Of a stretch of DNA of 36,838 bases, positions 1-7,143 are shown one piece after another. Positions within the stretch are counted from its first letter, which is position 1. Each line of letters starts with the position of its first letter. The translations under genes and the position numbers were made by a program. A model generated the notes under the pieces. The model was not told where the DNA came from. It searched no databases and saw nothing but the letters and a program-made list of their open reading frames with translations. The stretch is taken from positions 1 through 36,838 of the forward strand of contig JAIBAE010000044.1 of NCBI GenBank assembly GCA_019695345.1. Direction: 5' to 3'. Source of the DNA: Bacteroidota bacterium. GTDB taxonomy: Bacteria; Bacteroidota; Ignavibacteria; Kapaibacteriales; NICIL-2.

Positions 1-45
1 AGCATCAAAAGATAAAGGATAAGAGTTTAATTACTTTTATTCAAG

Positions 46-82
46 GGGCGGCAACTAAGGGAGTAGCCGCCCTATTTTTTTT
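46..82 (+). terminator. Rho-independent terminator of a gene upstream of the window
   Basis: A perfect 7-bp stem (GGGCGGC at 46-52 pairing with GCCGCCC at 66-72) with a 13-nt loop is followed by T-A and then eight T residues (75-82). This is a classic intrinsic terminator reading on the plus strand. Its gene lies before the window, because no coding region precedes it here. Confidence 0.85.
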
Positions 83-91
83 CACTTACTG

Positions 92-148
92 TCCCGCAAG
101 AAAACGGTTTGGATTTATGTAACGTTTGGCGCGGTCGGGCGATAGCAG
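92..148 (+). repeat. Dispersed repeat family A, right half copy (A1)
   Basis: The core at about 119-148 (AACGTTTGGCGCGGTCGGGC followed by GATAGCA) matches the right end of the full element at 13590-13751. The subterminal TCCCGCA at 92-98 corresponds to the inner repeat of that element. Only the right half is present. It sits just upstream of the beta-helix gene. Confidence 0.6.
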
Positions 149-208
149 AAGATACAAACTCAAATCTTTTACGTAGCTTGCATACGTAATTGCAAAAGGA
201 GTGTGTAC

Positions 209-2134
209 ATGAGAAATATATCTGTTGGACTAGTGATACTTGTTATGGCATCGCTGCGTTGTGTTGCCGGGTATTTATATGCCGATAACTCGCTAAAGCA
301 AAACTGCATGACGTACGATTACAAAACCCGTAATTGCTCGGGTGGTACATTCCGTGCTTATACTACTCTTGCACAAGCAGCCAATGTTGCCGTTGCCGGC
401 GATACGGTTGTTCTGCGCGGGGGCACTTACTCAGAACAACTTGCTCCGCAGAATTCCGGTACGGCAAAACAACCAATTGTGTTTTTAGCATACGCTACGG
501 AAACCGTAACTATAACGGGAAGTACACTTGCACCGGCAATTTGGATTTTTGAGAAAAGTTACATCCACATTTTTGGTATTACTATTACAAACGTTCAGCG
601 GTGGATGGCGGTTCTGGGGTCACATCATATCGTAATTAGCAGTAATAAATTCTACAACGCTAACGATGCCGGGGGTAGTTCTAAAACAGGATTGTTCTTC
701 CAGAACTCTAACGACAACAAAATCCTAAACAACATAATAGATAACTCCACACAAGATAACATTGCCTTTGTGCATTGTAACAGAAACCTTGTTGCAGGTA
801 ACACTGTTACTCGCGCCGCACACACATTGTGGACGCTAAAATGTAGTAACTATACAATCATTCGTAATAATTACTTTCACAATCAATATCAAAAAATTGG
901 CGAGATATACGACTGCGAAAACGTTGGCTACGGCGATGTTGGGTATCCTAAAATCACCATTCTGGATAGCACTAAATTTAACGTTGTGGAAAGCAATGTG
1001 TTTGCTTATACATCTACACCCATTAATGCTTCGCCCTATGCGGGTATTCAACACGCGGGACAGTACTGTATTATCCGCAAAAATGTTTTTTACAACTGCA
1101 CAGGCCCCGCAGTAGATTTTACCTTGTATGCCGATGAAGCCCGTAATACCTACGGCAACAAGCTATACAACAATACATTCTATAACAATAGGTTTGGTGG
1201 TTTATCGGTATCGGGTGTGCAGGCGTCAGGTTATACGTTTAACAAAAACATGGTAGCCAATAACATCTTTTACAAAAACACATTTACTCAATACGATACA
1301 CGCTGGAGTTGGTACAACGAACTGAATAACAAACCTGTTCAGATTATTACTGGTCGCACAGCAGATATTTTGTTTGCCCGCAACTGTATCTACAACTCTG
1401 CGGCAGACGAACCCTATACCATTGCCTATGGCGATAGAACATCCACATCTAACCCACCTGCACAAAACCTAACATGGTGGGGCGAACATTACCCGCAATT
1501 GTTTTTAGCAAATCTGGAACTCGACCCCATGTTTGTAGATACAGCCAAAAAGAACTTCCATTTACAAAGCCAATCTCCGCTAATAGATGCAGGTGCTTTT
1601 GTAGCCGTTGCCATGAACGAAAGCGATGGAACAAGCAACCAACTTGTTGTAGATAACTCAACCTACTTTATGGATGGCTTTAGCCTGTTAGGCGGCGATA
1701 CCATTCAATTCCGCGGACAAGCACTAAACGCGGTAATAACAAACATCAACTACCAAACTAACACCATCACCTTACACCGTACAATGGAATGGAAAAAAGG
1801 CGACGGCGTATCATTAAAATTTTATGGCAAAGCACCCGATGTTGGCGCAACCGAAAACTTTGTAACACCAAACGATGTCACAGAAACATCAAACGATTTC
1901 TTTGCCATCTATCCAAACCCTGCTCAAACAATCATAACCCTTACAACCAATAACGCAACAACGCAACCCTTGCGCATAAGCATAACATCGGTAACCGGCG
2001 CAACACTTCTCAGCACCGAGTCAACCGAGTCCGTAACAACACTCCCCATACATCAACTACCAAACGGAGTGTACACATTAACAGTTCAGTCTGCCACAGA
2101 AAAACGTAGTACACTATTTACGGTAATAAGATAA
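209..2134 (+). CDS. Secreted right-handed beta-helix protein with T9SS C-terminal sorting domain
   Basis: Predicted 641-residue secreted protein. I chose the ATG at 209 rather than the in-frame GTG at 203 because AAAAGGAG at 194-201 lies 7 nt upstream of it. A signal peptide covers about residues 1-21. Residues about 45-75 resemble the entry strand of pectate-lyase-like parallel beta-helix proteins (Q/A-rich followed by GDTVVLRGGTY). The middle contains many short N-rich turns such as SNNKFY, NKILNNIID and NLVAGNTV, typical of beta-helix rungs. The last 80 residues (FFAIYPNPAQ to a terminal VIR) are a type A T9SS sorting domain, which would send the protein through the outer membrane and anchor it to the surface. 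A polysaccharide or surface-binding role is likely, but no catalytic residues could be assigned. It appears monocistronic. Confidence 0.85.
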   Translation: MRNISVGLVILVMASLRCVAGYLYADNSLKQNCMTYDYKTRNCSGGTFRAYTTLAQAANVAVAGDTVVLRGGTYSEQLAPQNSGTAKQPIVFLAYATETVTITGSTLAPAIWIFEKSYIHIFGITITNVQRWMAVLGSHHIVISSNKFYNANDAGGSSKTGLFFQNSNDNKILNNIIDNSTQDNIAFVHCNRNLVAGNTVTRAAHTLWTLKCSNYTIIRNNYFHNQYQKIGEIYDCENVGYGDVGYPKITILDSTKFNVVESNVFAYTSTPINASPYAGIQHAGQYCIIRKNVFYNCTGPAVDFTLYADEARNTYGNKLYNNTFYNNRFGGLSVSGVQASGYTFNKNMVANNIFYKNTFTQYDTRWSWYNELNNKPVQIITGRTADILFARNCIYNSAADEPYTIAYGDRTSTSNPPAQNLTWWGEHYPQLFLANLELDPMFVDTAKKNFHLQSQSPLIDAGAFVAVAMNESDGTSNQLVVDNSTYFMDGFSLLGGDTIQFRGQALNAVITNINYQTNTITLHRTMEWKKGDGVSLKFYGKAPDVGATENFVTPNDVTETSNDFFAIYPNPAQTIITLTTNNATTQPLRISITSVTGATLLSTESTESVTTLPIHQLPNGVYTLTVQSATEKRSTLFTVIR

Positions 2135-2138
2135 GTTA

Positions 2139-2200
2139 TTTGCTACCGCATGACGGCGCCGAACAGCATACATACTAAACACGTCACTTGCCGGAGAGAT
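2139..2200 (+). repeat. Dispersed repeat family A, left half copy (A2)
   Basis: Starts 5 nt after the beta-helix gene's stop codon with TTGCTACCGC, followed by GACGGCGCCGAAC, and ends with GCCGGAGAGA at 2190-2199. The same two blocks, similarly spaced, occur in the copy at 23573-23636 and in the left halves at 8832 and 13590. The interval to the next gene (2201-2213) holds nothing else. Confidence 0.65.
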
Positions 2201-2213
2201 GGGTATACAAAAC

Positions 2214-2759
2214 CTATTTCGTACCCTGACTCAACACAAACTCTGTAAAGGAATGAATAAAAGATTGCACTACCTGTTCTGTTTCGGCGTGTGTAATAAC
2301 TCCATGTTGATGTATCTTTCCTTTAATGCCGGAAATAAGTAAGGTTGCCTCGGGGATACAGGTAGCACTAACGGTTGTAGCAATTAGCTGTAACTCGGCA
2401 TGGGCGTGCGTCCCACCGGCCGAGGCAGTTATTAACCCAACCGGTTTGTTATAAAACACCGTTGTAGCAACGCACCACTCAAAAGCATTTTTTAATCCGC
2501 TTGGGATACTCATAATGTACTCCGGTGTGCAAATCATTACAGCATCACATTCATCAATAGCATTTCGGAATTCACGCACAACATCAGGTGGATTGTTGAT
2601 AGATTCTTCGGGATTAAAATGTGGTAGCGTGCGAAGATCATCCCATTGCACAAACTCAAAGGTGTTATACATCTCCCGAATTATATATTCTGCCAATGTA
2701 TGATTAGATGAATGTGAACTGGCGCTTCCTACAATCACAAAAATTCGTTTCTTGTTCAT
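2214..2759 (-). CDS. NADPH-dependent FMN reductase family protein (flavodoxin-like)
   Basis: The 181-residue protein has the flavodoxin-like fold of NAD(P)H-dependent FMN/quinone reductases. The N-terminal strand and phosphate-binding loop (IFVIVGSASSHSSN, residues 5-18) would hold the FMN phosphate. The family signature PEYIMSIPSGLKNAFEW is near residues 80-96, and an AGGTHAHAELQL segment follows a central strand. The family reduces flavin or quinone or xenobiotic substrates with NAD(P)H, and the substrate here is unknown. It lies 6 nt downstream of the GNAT gene's stop codon and is probably the last gene of a three-gene operon. Length is typical for the family. Confidence 0.85.
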   Translation of the reverse strand: MNKKRIFVIVGSASSHSSNHTLAEYIIREMYNTFEFVQWDDLRTLPHFNPEESINNPPDVVREFRNAIDECDAVMICTPEYIMSIPSGLKNAFEWCVATTVFYNKPVGLITASAGGTHAHAELQLIATTVSATCIPEATLLISGIKGKIHQHGVITHAETEQVVQSFIHSFTEFVLSQGTK

Positions 2760-2765
2760 AGATTA

Positions 2766-3296
2766 TCAGCTAATGGAACCTGCGGCTTTATTCCTGTTCT
2801 GTAATTTATACACCCATAGTATTTCATTACCCTTTTTGTTTTCTTTCAAGAATGTAAAACCCAATTTCTCAAGAAGTGCAACAGAACGGTTGTTCTGCAT
2901 AACGGTAATGGCCAACAACGTAGAGTACTCTCCGCTTTGCAGTAGTTGGTGTGTAACAGCAGTACTTGCCTCAAATGCATAACCACACCCCTGATAGTGT
3001 GGAAGGAATGCAAAACCGAAATCGTGGTATTCTAATTCATCCCTTTTCAGGAATGTAAGTATGCCAATGGGTGTTTGTTTGTTTTGTAAACGCACTGCCC
3101 AGCACATAGCATACTGGCTTCCTAAAAGCGACTCAATATAGCGTTCTGCATCTTGTACATTGCTGATATTCCTGTTGCCAATAAATTGCAGCCATCCTTG
3201 GGATGTAAGCAACTCATACATAAATTCGGCATCAATAACATGTAAAGGTGTGATTGTTAATCGTTCGGTTGTAATGTGAGTTTGTTGTAATGACAT
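2766..3296 (-). CDS. GNAT family N-acetyltransferase (RimJ/RimL-like)
   Basis: A 176-residue acetyltransferase of the GNAT_3/RimL type. It shows the N-terminal TERLTITPLHVIDAEFMYELLTS strand-helix, the central DFGFAFLPHYQGCGYAFEA stretch (acetyl-CoA binding, with a variant Q/G-x-G-x-G/A loop), and the C-terminal NNRSVALLEKLGFTFL motif that defines the family. These enzymes transfer acetyl groups to amines, often ribosomal protein N-termini or small molecules. I took the ATG at 3296 because GAGG at 3306-3303 lies 6 nt upstream. A GTG at 3308 overlaps the preceding stop and would add four residues. It is translationally close to the DUF4180 gene upstream and the FMN reductase downstream. Confidence 0.88.
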   Translation of the reverse strand: MSLQQTHITTERLTITPLHVIDAEFMYELLTSQGWLQFIGNRNISNVQDAERYIESLLGSQYAMCWAVRLQNKQTPIGILTFLKRDELEYHDFGFAFLPHYQGCGYAFEASTAVTHQLLQSGEYSTLLAITVMQNNRSVALLEKLGFTFLKENKKGNEILWVYKLQNRNKAAGSIS

Positions 3297-3307
3297 GTTG
3301 CGCCTCA

Positions 3308-3661
3308 CTATTTGGATAAAGCTGCAACAGCTTCATCCACAGTGGATACAAATACAATACGTCCTTGCTTGTTGCTTTCTCGGATAAAGTCCTGCAAGCT
3401 CTTGCTTGTGTATTTTGAGAAATCACCAACAATTGCAAGGTATCCCTGATAGTTTGAAAACTTCTGTAATATCTCACCTGCTATGCCTGTTCGTAAATCA
3501 AAGAATTCAGGTGTAATGTTTTCTTCGTGAAGAATCAGTTTATCCACTCCTTGGTATAATACGTTGGCTAATATCTCTACTGCATCTTGTGCCGTGGAGA
3601 GTACAACAGCATTATGCTGTATCTCGGCAATATTGGTGCTTTCTTTTACTATTACTTCCAT
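3308..3661 (-). CDS. DUF4180 domain-containing protein
   Basis: This 117-residue protein matches the DUF4180 family over its full length. The recognisable core is LILHEENITPEFFDLRTGIAGE followed by EILQKFSNYQGYLAIVGDFS, then SKSLQDFIRESNKQGRIVFVS near the C-terminus. The biochemical function of the family is not known. Members are small, cytosolic and often near regulators or acetyltransferases. Here it is the first gene of a probable operon with the GNAT and FMN reductase genes. No signal peptide or membrane segment is visible. Confidence 0.85.
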   Translation of the reverse strand: MEVIVKESTNIAEIQHNAVVLSTAQDAVEILANVLYQGVDKLILHEENITPEFFDLRTGIAGEILQKFSNYQGYLAIVGDFSKYTSKSLQDFIRESNKQGRIVFVSTVDEAVAALSK

Positions 3662-3713
3662 GCTGTTTATTCAGTTGGTAATCACTAAGCCACAATATAA
3701 CAACTGCGAAGTT

Positions 3714-3775
3714 GTAACGGTGGGTTCGCACAGGGTTGGCGCGCTGAAGGATTGCTTCGGCTGAAGCGGGAGTTC
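3714..3775 (-). repeat. Dispersed repeat family B (B1)
   Basis: Read on the minus strand, this contains CGAAGCAATCCTTC, GCGCGCCAACCCTGTGCGAA and CCCACCGTTACA. These blocks recur at 26594, 32629 and, more divergently, at 18112, 21711 and 21941. It lies between the terminator of the Omp28-like gene and the start of the DUF4180 gene. Confidence 0.75.
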
Positions 3776-3816
3776 AAAAATAAAACAGCCGAAACCACCA
3801 TGGTAGTTTCGGCTGT
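3775..3816 (-). terminator. Rho-independent terminator of the Omp28-like gene
   Basis: A near-perfect palindrome at 3785-3816 (11 bp: ACAGCCGAAAC pairing with GTTTCGGCTGT, around a CCATGG centre) is followed on the minus strand by TTTTATTTTT. It sits 19 nt downstream of the stop codon of the gene that ends at 3835. Confidence 0.88.
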
Positions 3817-3834
3817 AGAATACGGAGTAACTGA

Positions 3835-6228
3835 TTAACGCACAATTACAAGCGGTGTAAATGTAGCGGTTGAGCCGGATGTTAATACTATACGATAGTT
3901 TCCTGCCGGTAATTGCGATGTTGAAAGCGTTACGGTACTTTCACCTTCGTTAGTAAAGCGGGATTCTGGCGATAGTACTTCGCGACCTAACATATCTACA
4001 ACGGCAATACGTAATTGCTGAGCTGTTGTTGTTGAGTAGCGCACATGAACTACATCGGTTGCGGGGTTTGGCATTGCAAGTATGCTGAGTGTTTTATCGG
4101 AACTGATGCATGGTTCTACAGATGTTGGAGCAACACCAAAGGCATCGCAGCGAATACCAATTTGATCGGCATTGGATGCGTTGGAATTTACTAATACGGT
4201 TGTTGTATAATCGTAGATTTCTTTTGGTGTAAATGCAACGGTAAAGTAGAATTGTTCGCCCGGTGCTATTGTTATTGGGAATGTTGCACCTTTAACCTTG
4301 AAGTACGGTTCGTCATCTTTTCCGCCGCTCCACACAGCCGATTTTAACTGTAATGGTGCTGCACCTGTATTACGCATTGGTATGGATAATTCTGCTGTTG
4401 TACCAACAGGTACTTCGTTAAAGGCAAGATTCAAATCGCCTGTTACACGTAACACGGGTTGCGGGTTAGCAGGGTTAGCATCTAACCATGCAACAACTTT
4501 ATCCATTAAGGCAGTTGCATCGGCACCAAATGTACTTGCGTTTGGCATTATTACAACACGTGCGCTTGTTAGTTGGTTACGCACACCAAACACTTCGTTC
4601 TTGCTGTTTACTAAAAATGGTGTTGCGCTAATTGCCGAGAATAACTCTGCTGTTTCGGTTAATTTACAATTGCTTAATGTCATACCGTCGCTAATGGGGT
4701 CGCCGGTAACGCCTTTTAATGTAAATGTAGTATTTACTGCTTGCGAAGAATTGGATTTGAACTCAACACCTAACGAAGAATAAAAATCTTTGATACCTAC
4801 ATCTACCGAATTAGCAACAGTGTTTCCTGTTAATGCTATACTAACGCCACGGTCTAATAAATCCTGAAGAGGTGTCATCTGTGCTGATGTAATTGCGCCA
4901 CTTCCGGCAGCGTTATATACAACACTTTTTAGGTTTCTCAGGTTATTGAGTTCTTTGTAGAATCCCGGGTACATACCTGTAGGAACAGCATAGAAACCGC
5001 TACGTGCAATACTTGTAGCCAAGTCGCCTTGAACAAGTTCAACGTGTTCTGCTGCTGCATGTAAAATGCCAAGCATTTTTGCGGTGTACACTTCCTGCGG
5101 ATTATCTTTTACCGTTACGGAAGCTGTTATATCGCCCACGCCAACGGTTGCACCAACATTCATAGTTGCTGTTACGGCTAATGTACTTCCGGCAGGAACA
5201 GTAACTTCGTTTGAGCTTGCAAGAGAAACTGACCAATCAGACGGTGTGCGTTGTGATTTCTCTGCATTGATTGTATAGGTTACGGCTTTGTCGGTTCTGT
5301 TTGCAATAGTAAATGTGTAGTTATACTTTGCATTACCGGCAGCTGCAACCATTCCGCCCGATGAAATCACTTTGCTTGGTGTTGTTGCAAGTTCTTCTTC
5401 AACAGCATTTAATATTTGGCGGCTGTTTACATCTTTGTCATACATCTGCACCAAACCAACAATTTTCAATTTCTCATCGTTCCATTTGCTTGGCAATGTA
5501 AATGTATATGTTTTGGTATAGGTATCGCCGCTTTTAACACTTGCAGGAATAACGCCGTCTGTTCCCCAAGCTCCGCCTAATGTAGTACGGAATACATGGT
5601 TATGTATAAATCCTTTAACCGGACTGCCTTTTCCATACCACGGATGTTTCTCGTTTCCTGCAAGTTGGTTGTATGCATTTGCCTGGTCCCAACCGGTTCC
5701 GCTTCCTGTTATGCCATCTTCTACAATATGCACGTTAAAGCGTATATCACCCGAAACTGCTTCGGCAAATTTTGCATCTACGGTTACTGTTAGTTCGCGC
5801 GTTGATGTATTGTATTTTACTTTTGATAAACTCACATCTACTACTGCAGGTTTAGCAAGCTCTTCGGTAACTCGGGTAAGCCATTGGTCACGACCAAAAC
5901 CAACTTTTCCTGAATTTTCCGCAGCATAATAAATTCTATTAACACAACCTGCCGGGAAAAACGGAGCCATCACTTTTAATCCGGTTGCATCGCTATACTC
6001 CGGCGTTGTCATCGAATCGTTATCGTGTATGGCTACAGTGATGATTTTATCACCGTATTTCTCTTCTATCTCGGCTAAACGGACGGGGCCATCAATACAC
6101 CACGGACACCATGCGCCGGTAAACTCTTCAACTAAAATGCGTTTGGTTGGTTGTTGCGCAAATACGGATACTGCACAACAAAGCAACAAAGTAAAAAGGG
6201 CAAAACGTAACGTAGCAGTATGCTTCAT
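3835..6228 (-). CDS. Omp28-like thioredoxin-fold secreted protein with choice-of-anchor D and T9SS sorting domains
   Basis: A 797-residue secreted protein. The start at 6228 is favoured because AAAGG lies 6 nt upstream and the product then opens with a signal peptide (residues 1-24, ending VFAQQ). A longer in-frame extension to 6453 has no such features. Residues about 30-260 resemble the Omp28-related family: a thioredoxin-like fold with VEEFTGAWCPWC (Cys41-x-x-Cys44), so a redox-active disulfide is possible. A middle segment (about 430-630) has alternating strands reminiscent of a glutamine-amidotransferase-like fold, which is a tentative reading. A choice-of-anchor D/ASH-type beta domain follows (NLAFNEVPVGTTAELSIPMR). 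The last 80 residues form a T9SS sorting domain (ILAMPNPATD to VIVR). It has its own terminator. Cellular role unknown, probably a cell-surface protein. Confidence 0.85.
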   Translation of the reverse strand: MKHTATLRFALFTLLLCCAVSVFAQQPTKRILVEEFTGAWCPWCIDGPVRLAEIEEKYGDKIITVAIHDNDSMTTPEYSDATGLKVMAPFFPAGCVNRIYYAAENSGKVGFGRDQWLTRVTEELAKPAVVDVSLSKVKYNTSTRELTVTVDAKFAEAVSGDIRFNVHIVEDGITGSGTGWDQANAYNQLAGNEKHPWYGKGSPVKGFIHNHVFRTTLGGAWGTDGVIPASVKSGDTYTKTYTFTLPSKWNDEKLKIVGLVQMYDKDVNSRQILNAVEEELATTPSKVISSGGMVAAAGNAKYNYTFTIANRTDKAVTYTINAEKSQRTPSDWSVSLASSNEVTVPAGSTLAVTATMNVGATVGVGDITASVTVKDNPQEVYTAKMLGILHAAAEHVELVQGDLATSIARSGFYAVPTGMYPGFYKELNNLRNLKSVVYNAAGSGAITSAQMTPLQDLLDRGVSIALTGNTVANSVDVGIKDFYSSLGVEFKSNSSQAVNTTFTLKGVTGDPISDGMTLSNCKLTETAELFSAISATPFLVNSKNEVFGVRNQLTSARVVIMPNASTFGADATALMDKVVAWLDANPANPQPVLRVTGDLNLAFNEVPVGTTAELSIPMRNTGAAPLQLKSAVWSGGKDDEPYFKVKGATFPITIAPGEQFYFTVAFTPKEIYDYTTTVLVNSNASNADQIGIRCDAFGVAPTSVEPCISSDKTLSILAMPNPATDVVHVRYSTTTAQQLRIAVVDMLGREVLSPESRFTNEGESTVTLSTSQLPAGNYRIVLTSGSTATFTPLVIVR

Positions 6229-6530
6229 AACGTACCTTTGGAATAATAGAACAACTGATAATTGAATTAGCTGATAACTTTCGGATGTGACCTGTATGTG
6301 GGAATCCCCGTAAACCCCAACTTTATACACACTTATATTACATTCCCATACGCAACATACAAAAAAAGCCTGCTCATTGTATCCCAACAGAAATAAAATA
6401 GTATAAAAAACTCTTTTGCTGTCGCAGGACTGCCCCGGGGGTGGCATTCTCATACAAACAATCTACATGCAGTAAAACAGCACACATGCTTTGTACGGCA
6501 CATAAACAGCACTTGGATTATATGGGGGTA
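6229..6530. other. Intergenic region upstream of the Omp28-like gene
   Basis: About 300 nt without a credible gene. It should contain the promoter for the Omp28-like gene, but I could not pick a convincing one. A small GC-rich palindrome (TGCCCC around CGGG to GGTGGCA) lies at about 6431-6446. A 75-codon in-frame extension of the downstream gene runs through here but has no signal peptide or ribosome site. Confidence 0.4.
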
Positions 6531-6555
6531 CGGTGCCGTCTGGCGCGTTAGCAGA
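6531..6555 (-). repeat. Dispersed repeat family A, partial copy (A3)
   Basis: On the minus strand this reads TGCTAACGCGCC, then GACGGCACCG, matching the outer end of family A. It begins 6 nt after the stop codon of the thioredoxin-like gene, the same placement as the other copies. Confidence 0.55.
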
Positions 6556-6560
6556 TAATA

Positions 6561-7139
6561 CTATCTAACACGCTCTATAAAACACCCAACCGGCTTTGAT
6601 TTTTTGTAACCTACAGGCTTACCGGATAGTATCTGAAGCAGTGCATTTCTAAGCTCGGTTTTTGTAACAACGCTTCTCATTACGCCAATTTTTTCAAACA
6701 GATTATCAATTCTTCCCGAATATGCTGTAGTACCATCGGGTAATACTACAACTGCTTGCGGTGTTACCGTTGCTTTTACAGACTCACTACACATCTGCAC
6801 GCGGTCAATAAACATTTCGCATGGAATAGAATACTTTTGCTTGTATGCCTGAACATCTTTTGCCTGCGTGGAAGTATCCGGGAATATCCCTACAAATGCA
6901 ATGTGCTGTTTGGTAAACTCTTCCATCAATGCGCGTAACCGTATTGAATACCGTTGGCAAATTGGGCACGACTCGGATAAAAACAATAATACCGTTGCTT
7001 TATTAGCACGCATTACCGAATCTAATGTTACGCGGTTTCCATGTAGCGTTTCTACTTCTGCTGTTAACGGCGTTACATTCTTTTGTTTGCCTGCAAACAC
7101 AACCAAAGAAGAAATAAACAAAATAGCTAGGAAGTTCAT
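6561..7139 (-). CDS. Exported thioredoxin-like/redoxin-domain protein
   Basis: A 192-residue protein with an N-terminal hydrophobic segment (residues 2-16), so it is probably exported to the periplasm. The thioredoxin-like core begins with a strand (ATVLLFLSESCPICQ) that carries a Cys58-x-x-Cys61 pair. A VTPQAVVVLPDGTTAYSGRID stretch supplies the cis-proline and final strands seen in AhpC/TSA and TlpA-type redoxins. It would act as a disulfide reductase or peroxide-type redoxin, and the exact partner is unknown. The ATG at 7139 lies 4 nt after the stop codon of the copper monooxygenase-like gene, so the two are probably translationally coupled and may work together. A TTG at 7154 is a possible alternative start. 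Confidence 0.8.
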   Translation of the reverse strand: MNFLAILFISSLVVFAGKQKNVTPLTAEVETLHGNRVTLDSVMRANKATVLLFLSESCPICQRYSIRLRALMEEFTKQHIAFVGIFPDTSTQAKDVQAYKQKYSIPCEMFIDRVQMCSESVKATVTPQAVVVLPDGTTAYSGRIDNLFEKIGVMRSVVTKTELRNALLQILSGKPVGYKKSKPVGCFIERVR

Positions 7140-7143
7140 TGGA

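Noticed and set aside
2139..2200. Family A as an integron attC site because it follows stop codons
   Set aside because: The ends do not fit the GTTRRRY/RYYYAAC core sites and no integrase gene or cassette array is seen.
4298..4783. A 161-codon open frame opposite the Omp28-like gene
   Set aside because: Antisense shadow of a well-supported CDS, with no recognisable domain or ribosome site.
6229..6453. 75-codon N-terminal extension of the Omp28-like protein
   Set aside because: The internal ATG at 6228 has a good ribosome site and a signal peptide, and the extension has neither.
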